64,000 nt of DNA, taken from Clostridiales bacterium. Its GTDB lineage: Bacteria; Bacillota; Clostridia; Oscillospirales; Oscillospiraceae. Under the pieces are notes generated by a model, which was given only the letters and a program-made list of their open reading frames with translations, was not told the DNA's origin and searched no databases. The DNA is taken from the NCBI GenBank assembly GCA_012719035.1, contig JAAYBD010000039.1, forward strand, positions 18,640 through 82,639, read 5' to 3'. The position numbers and the translations under genes were made by a program. Shown here piece after piece: positions 52,820 through 61,405 of the stretch (within the stretch, counting starts at the first letter, position 1; each line of letters begins with the position of its first letter).

Positions 52820-53267
52820 AGCGTTAAATTATATCGGAATAGCCAAAAAAGCAGGGGCTATTGCGATAGGTGAAACAAATTCAGGTGCGGCTATCCGTGC
52901 CGGTAAGGGTCGGATATTGGTTTTGGCATCTGACTCATCGGGCAACGCACGGCGCAGGGCAGAAAACTTTGTATACGGCACGCAAACCCCTATGGTTGTG
53001 CTGCCGTTTTCGAAAGAAGAGCTTTCCCTCGTTACGGGTACGAACGGCTTCTCTATGGCGGTGTTTACGGATGTTGGACTTGCTGCAGTCTTTATGGCGG
53101 CACTCGCCGAAAGTGAGCCTTCCTTTGGGGAAACAGCCGAATTCATGGCAAAAAAGAACGAAAAGGCAACTTTGCGGAAGCGAGAGGCTGCGGCTCACGA
53201 CAGGAACAGGAAAAAGGGCAAGGCGGTGAAACCCGCCGCGACGGGTAAGAGGAGGAGAGACATATGA
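52812..53267 (+). CDS. ylxQ: L7Ae-family RNA-binding protein YlxQ with long basic tail
   Basis: 151 aa. L7Ae/L30e kink-turn-binding domain at residues 1-97 ([31 protein letters not shown]), similar in length to Bacillus YlxQ. After residue 105 a basic extension ([24 protein letters not shown]...KRRRDI) follows, absent in the short homologues. The stop overlaps the infB start by 4 nt. Confidence 0.88.
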   Translation: MNRALNYIGIAKKAGAIAIGETNSGAAIRAGKGRILVLASDSSGNARRRAENFVYGTQTPMVVLPFSKEELSLVTGTNGFSMAVFTDVGLAAVFMAALAESEPSFGETAEFMAKKNEKATLRKREAAAHDRNRKKGKAVKPAATGKRRRDI

Positions 53268-55597
53268 GTACACTAATTAAGTACAGAGTTCACGAGGTGG
53301 CAAAGGATTTTAAAATGAACTCCAAGGATATAGCGCAGATTTTGACAGAATATGCTGCCACCCCCAAGAACCATATGCAGGTGTTGGAGGAGAACGAGCT
53401 TGACATCATTTTCGAATACCTTACCCAGCACAATCAGGTAGAGGATCTTGCAGAGGTGTTTTCTGTTCCCGAGCCTGAAAAAAAGCAGGATAAAGCTGAA
53501 GAAAAGGCTCCTGAAAATATTCCGGCCAAGGCAGAAAATCGTGCACATACAGCGCAGAAGCAGGAAAACAAAAAACAGGAACAGAAACCTTCTGAGAATG
53601 TTCAGCGTCCGACCAGAACTGTACCCGAAAAGCGTGTTATTGACACACGGGGAGCAACTGTCAATATAGAAAAATATGATGAAAGACTTGAAAATCTTGT
53701 TCCTGAAAAGGCTCAGAACTTACCGCGCGGGAAGGAAAAGTTCGTAAATAAAAACAAAAACCGTCAGGCTCAGGTTTCCAGCGCGAAGCGTAAACAGGAA
53801 GAGAGAGAAAAGCTTCAAAGGCTTCAGTTTGAGATTGCGAAAAAAGCTCCTCTTAAAGTATTCATACCTGATGAAATCAATGTTGGAGAGCTTGCAAGCC
53901 GCATGAAAAAGACAGGTGCCGAGGTTGTCCGCCAGCTTATCAAGCTTGGAACGATGGCATCGCTTTCAGACGTTATAGATTATGAAACAGCAGCGCTCGT
54001 TGCAATGGAAATGGGCTGCAAGGTCGAGAAAGAAGTTGTTGTAACTGTTGAAGAAAGGCTCATTGATGACCGCGAGGATAAACCGGAAGAGCTTGTTTCT
54101 CGCGCTCCTGTAGTTGTCGTTATGGGGCATGTCGACCACGGCAAAACATCTCTGCTTGACCGTGTTCGTGAAGCAAACGTCGTAAGTGCTGAGGCTGGAG
54201 GAATTACCCAGCATATAGGCGCATACCGTATAGAAGTAAACGGCAGCCCGATCACTTTTCTTGATACGCCGGGACATGAGGCATTCACCTCCATGCGCGC
54301 CCGCGGTGCAATGGTTACCGATATTGCCATCCTTGTCGTTGCAGCTGACGACGGTATCATGCCACAGACAGTTGAGTCTATAAACCATGCAAAGGCTGCA
54401 GGAATTCCCATTATTGTAGCTATTAACAAAATGGATAAACCCACAGCGAATCCCGACCGTATCAAGCAGCAGCTTACCGAATATGAGCTTGTCAGCGAAG
54501 AATGGGGCGGAGATACTATCATTTGTCCGATTTCCGCAAAAACGGGAATGGGAATAGATAATCTTCTTGAAATGGTTGTCCTCACAGCCGAAATGCGCGA
54601 GCTTAAGGCAAATCCCAACCGTTCCGCAAGAGGTACGGTAATTGAAGCAAGGCTTGACAAGGGGCGCGGTCCGATTATGACTGTCCTCGTACAGAACGGC
54701 ACACTCAAGCAGGGCGATATCATAATTGCCGGTACATCGGTCGGCCATGTTCGCCTTATGATAAACGATAAGGGCGAGCGTGTGACGGAGGCAGGACCCT
54801 CTGTTCCTGTTGAAATCGCGGGTATGTCAGAGGTTCCCGGCGCTGGAGATATTTTCAACGCTGTTGACGATGAGCGCATGGCACGTGAACTTGTTGCCCA
54901 AAGAAAACAGCAGAATAAGGATGCCCTCATAGGCGCACCTAAAAAAGTTTCGCTCGAAGATTTGTTTGCACAGATACAGCAGGGAGAAATAAAGGATTTC
55001 AACATCATTGTAAAGGCGGATGTTCAGGGAAGTGCCGAGGCAGTCAAAACCTCCCTTGAAAAGCTTACCAATGAAGAGGTTCGCGTTCGCGTTATCCATT
55101 CTGCTGTAGGTGCGATCAGCGAGTCCGACGTTATGCTTGCCGCTACGAGCGGAGCGCTTATAGTTGGATTTAATGTGCGCCCCGACAATTCCGCGCGCGA
55201 CTATGCCATAAGAGCGAACGTTGACATGAGAATGTATCGGGTCATTTATGACTGCATCAATGAAATCGAGTCTGCCATGAAGGGCATGCTCGCTCCTAAG
55301 TATAAGGAGGTTATCGTTGGTCATGCCGAGGTGCGTCAGGTAATCAAAATCTCAAGAATCGGAACGGTATGCGGAAGCTATGTAACTGACGGTAAAATCG
55401 TAAGAAACAGCAATGTCCGCGTTATCCGTGACGGAATTGTCGTCTATGAAGGAAGTTTATCCTCTCTGCGCAGGTTTAAGGATGATGTCAAGGAAGTTGC
55501 CACAAACTATGAGTGCGGCATAAGTATTGAAAAATTCAATGACGTCAAGGAAGGCGACATCATCGAATCATTTATCATGGAAAGAATAAATGTATAA
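53264..55597 (+). CDS. infB: Translation initiation factor IF-2
   Basis: 777 aa. N-terminal [17 protein letters not shown] (IF2_N), Gln/Lys/Glu-rich linker (about 70-190), second IF2_N segment, then the G domain with [17 protein letters not shown] near residue 287, DTPGHEAF and NKMD, and the C-terminal domains II-IV. Brings initiator tRNA to the ribosome. Bases 55598-55758 behind it contain a hairpin but no T-tract. Confidence 0.97.
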   Translation: MSTLIKYRVHEVAKDFKMNSKDIAQILTEYAATPKNHMQVLEENELDIIFEYLTQHNQVEDLAEVFSVPEPEKKQDKAEEKAPENIPAKAENRAHTAQKQENKKQEQKPSENVQRPTRTVPEKRVIDTRGATVNIEKYDERLENLVPEKAQNLPRGKEKFVNKNKNRQAQVSSAKRKQEEREKLQRLQFEIAKKAPLKVFIPDEINVGELASRMKKTGAEVVRQLIKLGTMASLSDVIDYETAALVAMEMGCKVEKEVVVTVEERLIDDREDKPEELVSRAPVVVVMGHVDHGKTSLLDRVREANVVSAEAGGITQHIGAYRIEVNGSPITFLDTPGHEAFTSMRARGAMVTDIAILVVAADDGIMPQTVESINHAKAAGIPIIVAINKMDKPTANPDRIKQQLTEYELVSEEWGGDTIICPISAKTGMGIDNLLEMVVLTAEMRELKANPNRSARGTVIEARLDKGRGPIMTVLVQNGTLKQGDIIIAGTSVGHVRLMINDKGERVTEAGPSVPVEIAGMSEVPGAGDIFNAVDDERMARELVAQRKQQNKDALIGAPKKVSLEDLFAQIQQGEIKDFNIIVKADVQGSAEAVKTSLEKLTNEEVRVRVIHSAVGAISESDVMLAATSGALIVGFNVRPDNSARDYAIRANVDMRMYRVIYDCINEIESAMKGMLAPKYKEVIVGHAEVRQVIKISRIGTVCGSYVTDGKIVRNSNVRVIRDGIVVYEGSLSSLRRFKDDVKEVATNYECGISIEKFNDVKEGDIIESFIMERINV

Positions 55598-55675
55598 CGG
55601 CTGATTTGCCGATATACGGAATTAAAATGAATATACCACAACGGCGTAAATGCCGGTGGCATAATAAATAATGCG

Positions 55676-55699
55676 GACCGCCACAAAAACGTGGCGGTC
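55676..55699. other. Hairpin between infB and rbfA without T-tract
   Basis: GACCGCCAC (55676-55684) pairs with GTGGCGGTC (55691-55699), 6-nt loop, followed by ATAGCG. A smaller CGGC/GCCG hairpin precedes it near 55643. Possibly a processing site separating infB from rbfA. Confidence 0.5.
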
Positions 55700-55758
55700 A
55701 TAGCGCCATTGTTCCGCAGTTTGCTGTGATGCGGTCAATCATTATGCGAGGTGACATT

Positions 55759-56154
55759 ATGGCAGGTTACAGGTTGGACAGAACGAATGACGACATTCAG
55801 CTTGTATTGAGTGAGCTTTTGCGCTCAATCAAGGATCCGCGGATAAATCAAGGTATGATCAGTGTTACGAGAACCGAGACAACAGGTGATCTGCGATACT
55901 GTAAAGTATACCTCAGCGTTTATGGGCTTGAGAACGAAAAGGAACTTAAAAAAGGACTGAAATCCGCTTCTGGCTGGCTAAGGCGTGAGCTTGGAAAGAG
56001 ATTGAGCCTTCGCTACACTCCTGAACTCATTTTTGAGCTTGACAACTCGATTGAGCACGGTGCTCATATAAATGAAATCATAAGTCAGCCGGGATTTTTG
56101 GGTAATGAAAAGCCGGAGAGCATATCGGGGGATGATAAAATTGACGATCAATGA
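55759..56154 (+). CDS. rbfA: Ribosome-binding factor A
   Basis: 131 aa from ATG 55759 with GCGAGGTG upstream (ATG 55726 has no site). KH-type fold: YRLDRTNDDIQLVLSELLRSIKDPRI, TRTETTGDLRYCKVYLSVYG, RRELGKRLSLRYTPELIFELDNSIEHG. 30S maturation. Overlaps nrnA. Confidence 0.93.
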   Translation: MAGYRLDRTNDDIQLVLSELLRSIKDPRINQGMISVTRTETTGDLRYCKVYLSVYGLENEKELKKGLKSASGWLRRELGKRLSLRYTPELIFELDNSIEHGAHINEIISQPGFLGNEKPESISGDDKIDDQ

Positions 56155-57076
56155 AACACTTCAGATATTTCGCGATAACGACAACTTTATGATCCTTACC
56201 CACATCAGACCGGACGGTGATACGATCGGCAGCGCCTCTGCGCTTTGCTATGCGCTCAGAAAAATCGGGAAAACAGCATATTTGTATGATAACCCTCAGT
56301 TTGAAGACAGTTATCCATGGATAGCGGAGCCCTATATCGCTCCGGCAGACTTTGAGCCGAAATATACCGTGTCTGTCGACCTTGCCGATGAGGGGCTTTT
56401 TCCCGAAGGCTTCAAGGGAAGCGTCGACCTTTGCATAGACCACCATGGCTCCAATACCCTGTATGCAAAAAACACTATAGTATGGCCGGAAAAGTCATCA
56501 TGCGGCGAGGTAGTCATGGAGATAGTCAAGGAGCTGTGCGGCGGACTTGATTCAACCATAGCCGATTTACTGTATGTCGCAGTTTCTACGGATACGGGAT
56601 GTTTTGTTTATGGGAACACCACAGGAGATACTTTTAAAGCTGCTGCGGAGCTATGCTATGCCGGTGCCTCGAACACTTATCTCAATAAAATCCTTTTCAG
56701 GACAAGCTCAAAGGCAAGGCTTGCACTTGAAGGGCTGATTTTTGCTTCTCTCCGCTATTATCATGACGGTAAAACCGTAATAGCGATTGTGACGAGAGAA
56801 ATGCTTGAAAAGGCGGGCGCAACGGAGAAAGATTGCCAAGATATTGCTTCTTTGCCCGGAAGGGTGGAGGGGGCGTTTTCAAGTGCCGTTATCAAGGAAG
56901 TGGACGAAAACCACTGCAAAATTTCGCTCAGAACAAACGGGTTTGTAAACGCGAACGAGGTATGCGGAAAATTCGGAGGCGGCGGACATAAAATGGCTTC
57001 CGGATGTTCGATGAGCAAAAACTGTTTTGAAGCAGCGGATATCCTTGTTGAAGCTATTGGACAGGAACTTGAATGA
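56132..57076 (+). CDS. nrnA: DHH-family oligoribonuclease / pAp phosphatase
   Basis: About 314 aa. DHH motifs in order: MILTHIRPDGDTIGSA, DLADE, CIDHHGSN and AVSTDTGCF, with the DHHA1 end GGGGHKMASGC. Degrades short RNA pieces and 3'-phosphoadenosine 5'-phosphate. Start: ATG 56132 touches a GGGGG run; TTG 56141 with 9-nt spacing is an alternative. Ends within the truB start (ATGA overlap). Confidence 0.92.
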   Translation: MIKLTINETLQIFRDNDNFMILTHIRPDGDTIGSASALCYALRKIGKTAYLYDNPQFEDSYPWIAEPYIAPADFEPKYTVSVDLADEGLFPEGFKGSVDLCIDHHGSNTLYAKNTIVWPEKSSCGEVVMEIVKELCGGLDSTIADLLYVAVSTDTGCFVYGNTTGDTFKAAAELCYAGASNTYLNKILFRTSSKARLALEGLIFASLRYYHDGKTVIAIVTREMLEKAGATEKDCQDIASLPGRVEGAFSSAVIKEVDENHCKISLRTNGFVNANEVCGKFGGGGHKMASGCSMSKNCFEAADILVEAIGQELE

Positions 57077-57942
57077 ACGGAATAATTCTTATTGATAAAC
57101 CCCAAGATTTTACAAGCCACGACGTAGTTGCTAAGCTGCGCGGAATCCTGCACGAGAGGCGGATCGGACATTCGGGAACGCTTGACCCTATGGCAACAGG
57201 GCTTCTTGTTGTTTTTGCCGGCAGAGCCACAAGGGCGGTAGAGTTTGCTGAAAGCCACGAAAAGGAATACATTGCCGCTATCCGCCCCGGAATTGTGACG
57301 GATACACAGGATATTACAGGAAACATTCTCCAAACGTCGGAAACCCGCTTTTCAAGGGACGAGCTTCTCAGTGTACTGCCGGAATTCACAGGGGAGATTT
57401 TTCAGGTTCCGCCTATGTACTCCGCGATTAAAATCAAGGGTAAGAAACTCTATGATCTCGCCAGAAGCGGAATCGAAGTTGAACGAAAAAGCCGCCCTGT
57501 GACGATTAAAGAGCTTGAAATACTCGGCGAGGACAGCGGAGATTTTGTGCTCCGTATTGTCTGCTCAAAAGGAACATATATCCGTACCCTTTGTCACGAT
57601 ATAGGTCAGCACCTTGGTGTGGGGGCTGCTCTCTCCTCTTTGAGAAGAACTAAAGCCGGATGTTTTTCGGTTGAAGATGCTCACACCATAGACGAGATAC
57701 AAATGCTCTCTGAAAAAGGCGGGCTTGACGGGATATTGCTTCCTGTCGATTCACTTTTCAGCGGATATCGTCCGATTTTCATTTCCGAATATCAGAAAAA
57801 AAAGTGTCTTTGCGGAAACAGCTTTGAGATTGATGCGAAGGACGGGACATACCGCGTTTACGCGGAAGATGGAGCTTTCTTGATGCTTGGAAATGTCGAA
57901 AACGGTATAATGTGCACTGTAAAAAGCTTTTTTGAGGTTTAG
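57073..57942 (+). CDS. truB: tRNA pseudouridine-55 synthase
   Basis: 289 aa. N-terminal GIILIDKPQDFTSHDVV, catalytic aspartate in GHSGTLDPMATG (Asp38), VPPMYSAIKIKGKKLYDLAR, and SKGTYIRTLCHDIG. Modifies U55 of tRNAs. The 4-nt overlap with nrnA couples them. Confidence 0.96.
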   Translation: MNGIILIDKPQDFTSHDVVAKLRGILHERRIGHSGTLDPMATGLLVVFAGRATRAVEFAESHEKEYIAAIRPGIVTDTQDITGNILQTSETRFSRDELLSVLPEFTGEIFQVPPMYSAIKIKGKKLYDLARSGIEVERKSRPVTIKELEILGEDSGDFVLRIVCSKGTYIRTLCHDIGQHLGVGAALSSLRRTKAGCFSVEDAHTIDEIQMLSEKGGLDGILLPVDSLFSGYRPIFISEYQKKKCLCGNSFEIDAKDGTYRVYAEDGAFLMLGNVENGIMCTVKSFFEV

Positions 57943-58020
57943 CACTTTAGTGTGGCTAAATAATTAAAGTATCCGATAGTTCGCCGATGCTCAAGAGCTT
58001 TTCGGCGCTTGGAGGTAATA

Positions 58021-58938
58021 ATGTCAGCAAATACAGATAATAAGACTGTTATTGCACTCGGTTTTTTTGACGGTGTCCATAGAGGTCACGCAGAGCTGAT
58101 AAAAATGGCAAAGCGGCGCGCCGAAGAAATTGGAGCTGTTCCATCAGTGCTTTCATTTGATGCAAGTCCGGAATCCGTTATTAAGGGATACAGCGTTCCC
58201 TTGATAAGCAGCGTAAATACGCGTACAGATATTGTTAAGCGAATTTTTGGAGTGGACAAGGTGATAATTTGCCACTTCGACAAAAACACCATGGCTATAC
58301 CATGGAAAGAGTTTATAAACCTGCTTATAGAGAGACATTCTGCCGCCCATTTAGTGATAGGACATGATTTTCGCTGCGGATACAGAGGGGAGGGAAATCC
58401 TGTCCTCATTTCCGAATACTGCAAAGAGATTGGAATCGGCTGCGATGTCATTCCCAAATTTACGCTTGACGGTATAACTGTCAGCTCTACTTATATCCGC
58501 GAATTGATCTCCAAAGGTGAAATCGAAAGGGCAAATTACTTTTTAGGACATCCATACATTTTTGCCGGCATGGTCAGAGACGGACGCAAAGTCGGCAGGC
58601 GTTTAGGAACGCCGACTATTAATCTGGACGCTGACGATCCAAGTCTTCTTCTGCCCGCAAGGGGAGTCTATGCGACGAAAGTTCTGCTTGAAAACGAGGA
58701 AAGACCTGCTGTGACGAACATCGGGGTAAGACCGACTTTCGGAGAGAGCGGCAAGGTATCCGTTGAAACTTATATACTTGACTATGACGGTGACCTGTAC
58801 GGGAAGTATGTACGCGTGGAATTCTTCAAATATTTGCGCCCTGAAATGAAATTTGACAGCGCTGAGAAATTGAGTGCGCAGATTGCCGTAGATACGGAAG
58901 AGGCAAGACGGATTTCTGAACTTAATTATCGCAATTAG
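58021..58938 (+). CDS. ribF: Bifunctional riboflavin kinase / FAD synthetase
   Basis: 305 aa from ATG 58021 (GGAGGT upstream; ATG 58009 overlaps that site). N-terminal nucleotidyltransferase domain (ALGFFDGVHRGHAELI, VIGHDFRCGYRG, VSSTYIRELISKG) and C-terminal riboflavin kinase (GRRLGTPTINLD, PARGVYATKV, TNIGVRPTF). Makes FMN and FAD. Last gene of the operon. Confidence 0.95.
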   Translation: MSANTDNKTVIALGFFDGVHRGHAELIKMAKRRAEEIGAVPSVLSFDASPESVIKGYSVPLISSVNTRTDIVKRIFGVDKVIICHFDKNTMAIPWKEFINLLIERHSAAHLVIGHDFRCGYRGEGNPVLISEYCKEIGIGCDVIPKFTLDGITVSSTYIRELISKGEIERANYFLGHPYIFAGMVRDGRKVGRRLGTPTINLDADDPSLLLPARGVYATKVLLENEERPAVTNIGVRPTFGESGKVSVETYILDYDGDLYGKYVRVEFFKYLRPEMKFDSAEKLSAQIAVDTEEARRISELNYRN

Positions 58939-58953
58939 CCTATATAGATGCGG

Positions 58954-58986
58954 AAAGAGCTTTCGGTATAACACCGAAAGCTCTTT
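58954..58986. terminator. Bidirectional terminator between ribF and pfp
   Basis: AAAGAGCTTTCGGT (58954-58967) pairs with ACCGAAAGCTCTTT (58973-58986); T residues at the end on +, and on the minus strand through the A run. Confidence 0.83.
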
Positions 58987-59017
58987 AATATACTGTCACA
59001 GCCTATTAAAGGATGTA

Positions 59018-60268
59018 TTATTTAGCGAGCACCTTTTTCAGCCTTGCATAACGGGGCAGGGAATTTTCAACCGGACGATCGGGCTGACCCTGAATGAGAG
59101 GCAGGGCATAGTCGATGAATTCCTTGGTAACATTATTGCCCTCCGGAGTTATCCAGTCGAGAGGGACTTTCTTTTCAAGGTTTGCAACGCTTTCAAGAGG
59201 AAGAAGCTTTGTTTTGCAGGAGTATTCACCGTTAATTATCTCGCGCTCAAAGGCGACCATTTTACCGCTTTCTCCGTTAATTGCCGCTTCAACCGCTGTT
59301 TTTCCGGCAAGTACAGCCTCGTTAAGGTCTGTTCCCGAGGCAAGATGGGCACCGCAGCGCTGAAGCAGGCTCAGTTCAATGCCGCGTACCTTAGCACCTG
59401 TTCGGCGCTTCATCTCATCGGCAAGCTGAACGGCAAGACCGCCGAGCTGCGCATGACCGAAGGCATCCTTTTCCTTAGCCAGATTGGAGCCGTATTCAGA
59501 TATGAATTTTCCGTTGGAGTCATGAATTCCTTCGGATACCGCGACAAGTACGCTGCCCTGTTTTTTGTATATTTCAATAACATCGGCGCAGAACTTTTCA
59601 TAATCGAAGTTTACTTCGGGAAGATATACAAGGTCGGGACCGGAACCGCAGTAACTTGCAAGTGCGGCGCTTCCGGCAAGCCAGCCTGCGTGGCGGCCCA
59701 TTATCTCAATAACGGTGATCATACCGGTATCATAAACGCGGGCATCTTTTGAAACCTCCATGCAGGAGGTGGCAATGTATTTTGCGGCGCTTCCGAAACC
59801 GGGGCAGTGGTCCGTTCCGTAAAGATCGTTGTCAATTGTTTTGGGAACTCCCATAACGCGGCACTCATAGCCGACATTTTTCATATAACGGCTGATTTTT
59901 TCACAGGTATCCATAGAATCATTGCCGCCATTATAGAAGAAATATCTAACATCATATTTTTTAAAAATCTCAAGGATACGCTTATAGTCCGTATCATCTT
60001 TGTCGGGATCGGCAATCTTATATCTGACCGAGCCAAGCTCTGAGGATGGTGTGTTTTTAAGGAGTTCAAGCTCATGCGGATCTTCCTCGTCCATAACATA
60101 CAGCCTGTCGTTCAAAACGCCCTTGATCCCGTTCGCTGCCCCGTAAACCTTTGTAATACAGTCTGCATCAAGAGCAGTGCGGATAACGCCGAATGCGCTT
60201 GCATTGATAACGGCTGTCGGACCGCCTGACTGACCTATTATGCAGGATCCCTTGAGTGTGTTTTCCAT
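59018..60268 (-). CDS. Phosphofructokinase, pyrophosphate-dependent type
   Basis: 416 aa. N-terminal IIGQSGGPTAVINASA, GGNDSMDT near residue 114 and PKTIDNDLYGTDHCPGFGSAA. ATP-dependent enzymes have GGDGS and PGTIDND at these places; the Asp in GGND and the Lys in PKTIDND mark the PPi-using class. IEIMGRHAGWLAG is the family sugar-phosphate site. Ribosome site GGAGGTAAC. Catalyses reversible F6P/FBP conversion in glycolysis; the aldolase gene lies next to it on the other strand. Confidence 0.9.
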   Translation of the reverse strand: MENTLKGSCIIGQSGGPTAVINASAFGVIRTALDADCITKVYGAANGIKGVLNDRLYVMDEEDPHELELLKNTPSSELGSVRYKIADPDKDDTDYKRILEIFKKYDVRYFFYNGGNDSMDTCEKISRYMKNVGYECRVMGVPKTIDNDLYGTDHCPGFGSAAKYIATSCMEVSKDARVYDTGMITVIEIMGRHAGWLAGSAALASYCGSGPDLVYLPEVNFDYEKFCADVIEIYKKQGSVLVAVSEGIHDSNGKFISEYGSNLAKEKDAFGHAQLGGLAVQLADEMKRRTGAKVRGIELSLLQRCGAHLASGTDLNEAVLAGKTAVEAAINGESGKMVAFEREIINGEYSCKTKLLPLESVANLEKKVPLDWITPEGNNVTKEFIDYALPLIQGQPDRPVENSLPRYARLKKVLAK

Positions 60269-60326
60269 AAGTTACCTCCAGATTGTAAACTAAATATAAA
60301 TTATGCTGAAAAAACTTCCTTATATG

Positions 60327-60355
60327 TTGATGATATCACATTTTTGGAGTAAAAT
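60327..60355 (+). promoter_or_regulatory. Promoter of fba
   Basis: TTGATG (60327-60332), 17-nt spacer, TAAAAT (60350-60355), about 55 nt leader before the start. Confidence 0.6.
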
Positions 60356-60416
60356 ACATACATAGGTTTATTTTGCCTATAGAATATTAATAAAATAATG
60401 TCGGGGAGCTGAGTTT

Positions 60417-61352
60417 ATGCCAATCGTAACTTCGACCGAAATGTTTAAAAAAGCATATGAAGGTCACTATGCAATAGGCGCTTTTAACGTAAACAATATG
60501 GAAATCATTCAGGGAATCACAGAGGCGGCTGCCGAGGTGCGTTCTCCGCTCATTCTGCAAGTATCGGCAGGGGCGAGAAAATATGCCAAGCATGTTTATC
60601 TTATGAAGCTTATCGAAGCGGCAATAGAGGATACAAATCTTCCTATATGCGTGCATCTTGACCATGGAGACAGCTTTGAGCTTTGCAAATCCTGCATCGA
60701 TGGCGGATTCTCATCCGTTATGATAGACGGATCTCACCTCAGCTTTGAGGAAAATATCGCTCTTACAAAAAGAGTCGTTGAGTACGCTCACGATAAGGGA
60801 GCAGTCGTTGAAGCCGAATTGGGCAGACTTGCGGGAGTTGAGGATGATATCAACGTAAAGGCAGAAGACAGCTCATACACGCATCCGGATGAGGTCGAGG
60901 AATTCGTTTCCCGCACGGGCTGCGACTCACTTGCGATAGCTATCGGAACAAGCCATGGTGCATTCAAGTTCAAGCCCGGAACAAAACCTCAGCTTCGCTT
61001 TGATATACTTGCCGAGGTTGAGAAAAGACTTCCGGGATTTCCAATCGTTTTGCACGGCGCTTCCTCGGTTATCCCCAAGTATGTTGAAACGATAAACGCA
61101 AACGGCGGACAGCTGAAAGACGCTATAGGTGTTCCGGAGGAGATGCTTCGCGAGGCTGCAAGAATGGCAGTCTGCAAAATAAACATCGATTCTGACCTTA
61201 GGTTGGCTATGACAGCAGGAATACGCGAGACTATGGCAAAATATCCGGATGCCTTTGACCCCAGAAAATATCTTACACCGGCCAGAGACAATATCCGTGA
61301 GCTTGTTAAAAACAAAATCGTAAATGTTTTAGGAAGCGATGGAAAGGCCTGA
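60417..61352 (+). CDS. fba: Class II fructose-bisphosphate aldolase
   Basis: 311 aa. Zinc-dependent aldolase: YAIGAFNVNNMEIIQGI, ICVHLDHGDSFELC (catalytic Asp and zinc His), VEAELGRLAGVEDD, AIGTSHGAFKF (zinc His), VLHGASSV and NIDSDLRLAM. Length fits FbaA/GatY type. Uses the product of the phosphofructokinase encoded next door. Confidence 0.95.
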   Translation: MPIVTSTEMFKKAYEGHYAIGAFNVNNMEIIQGITEAAAEVRSPLILQVSAGARKYAKHVYLMKLIEAAIEDTNLPICVHLDHGDSFELCKSCIDGGFSSVMIDGSHLSFEENIALTKRVVEYAHDKGAVVEAELGRLAGVEDDINVKAEDSSYTHPDEVEEFVSRTGCDSLAIAIGTSHGAFKFKPGTKPQLRFDILAEVEKRLPGFPIVLHGASSVIPKYVETINANGGQLKDAIGVPEEMLREAARMAVCKINIDSDLRLAMTAGIRETMAKYPDAFDPRKYLTPARDNIRELVKNKIVNVLGSDGKA

Positions 61353-61405
61353 CCGTTCTATTAAGGGGTTCGGGTGAGCGTCCGGACATATAAAAGTTCG
61401 GGAGG

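Noticed and set aside
53980..55008. 342-aa open frame on the minus strand inside infB
   Set aside because: Ser/Thr/Pro-rich shadow of the IF-2 G domain; no start signal or family.
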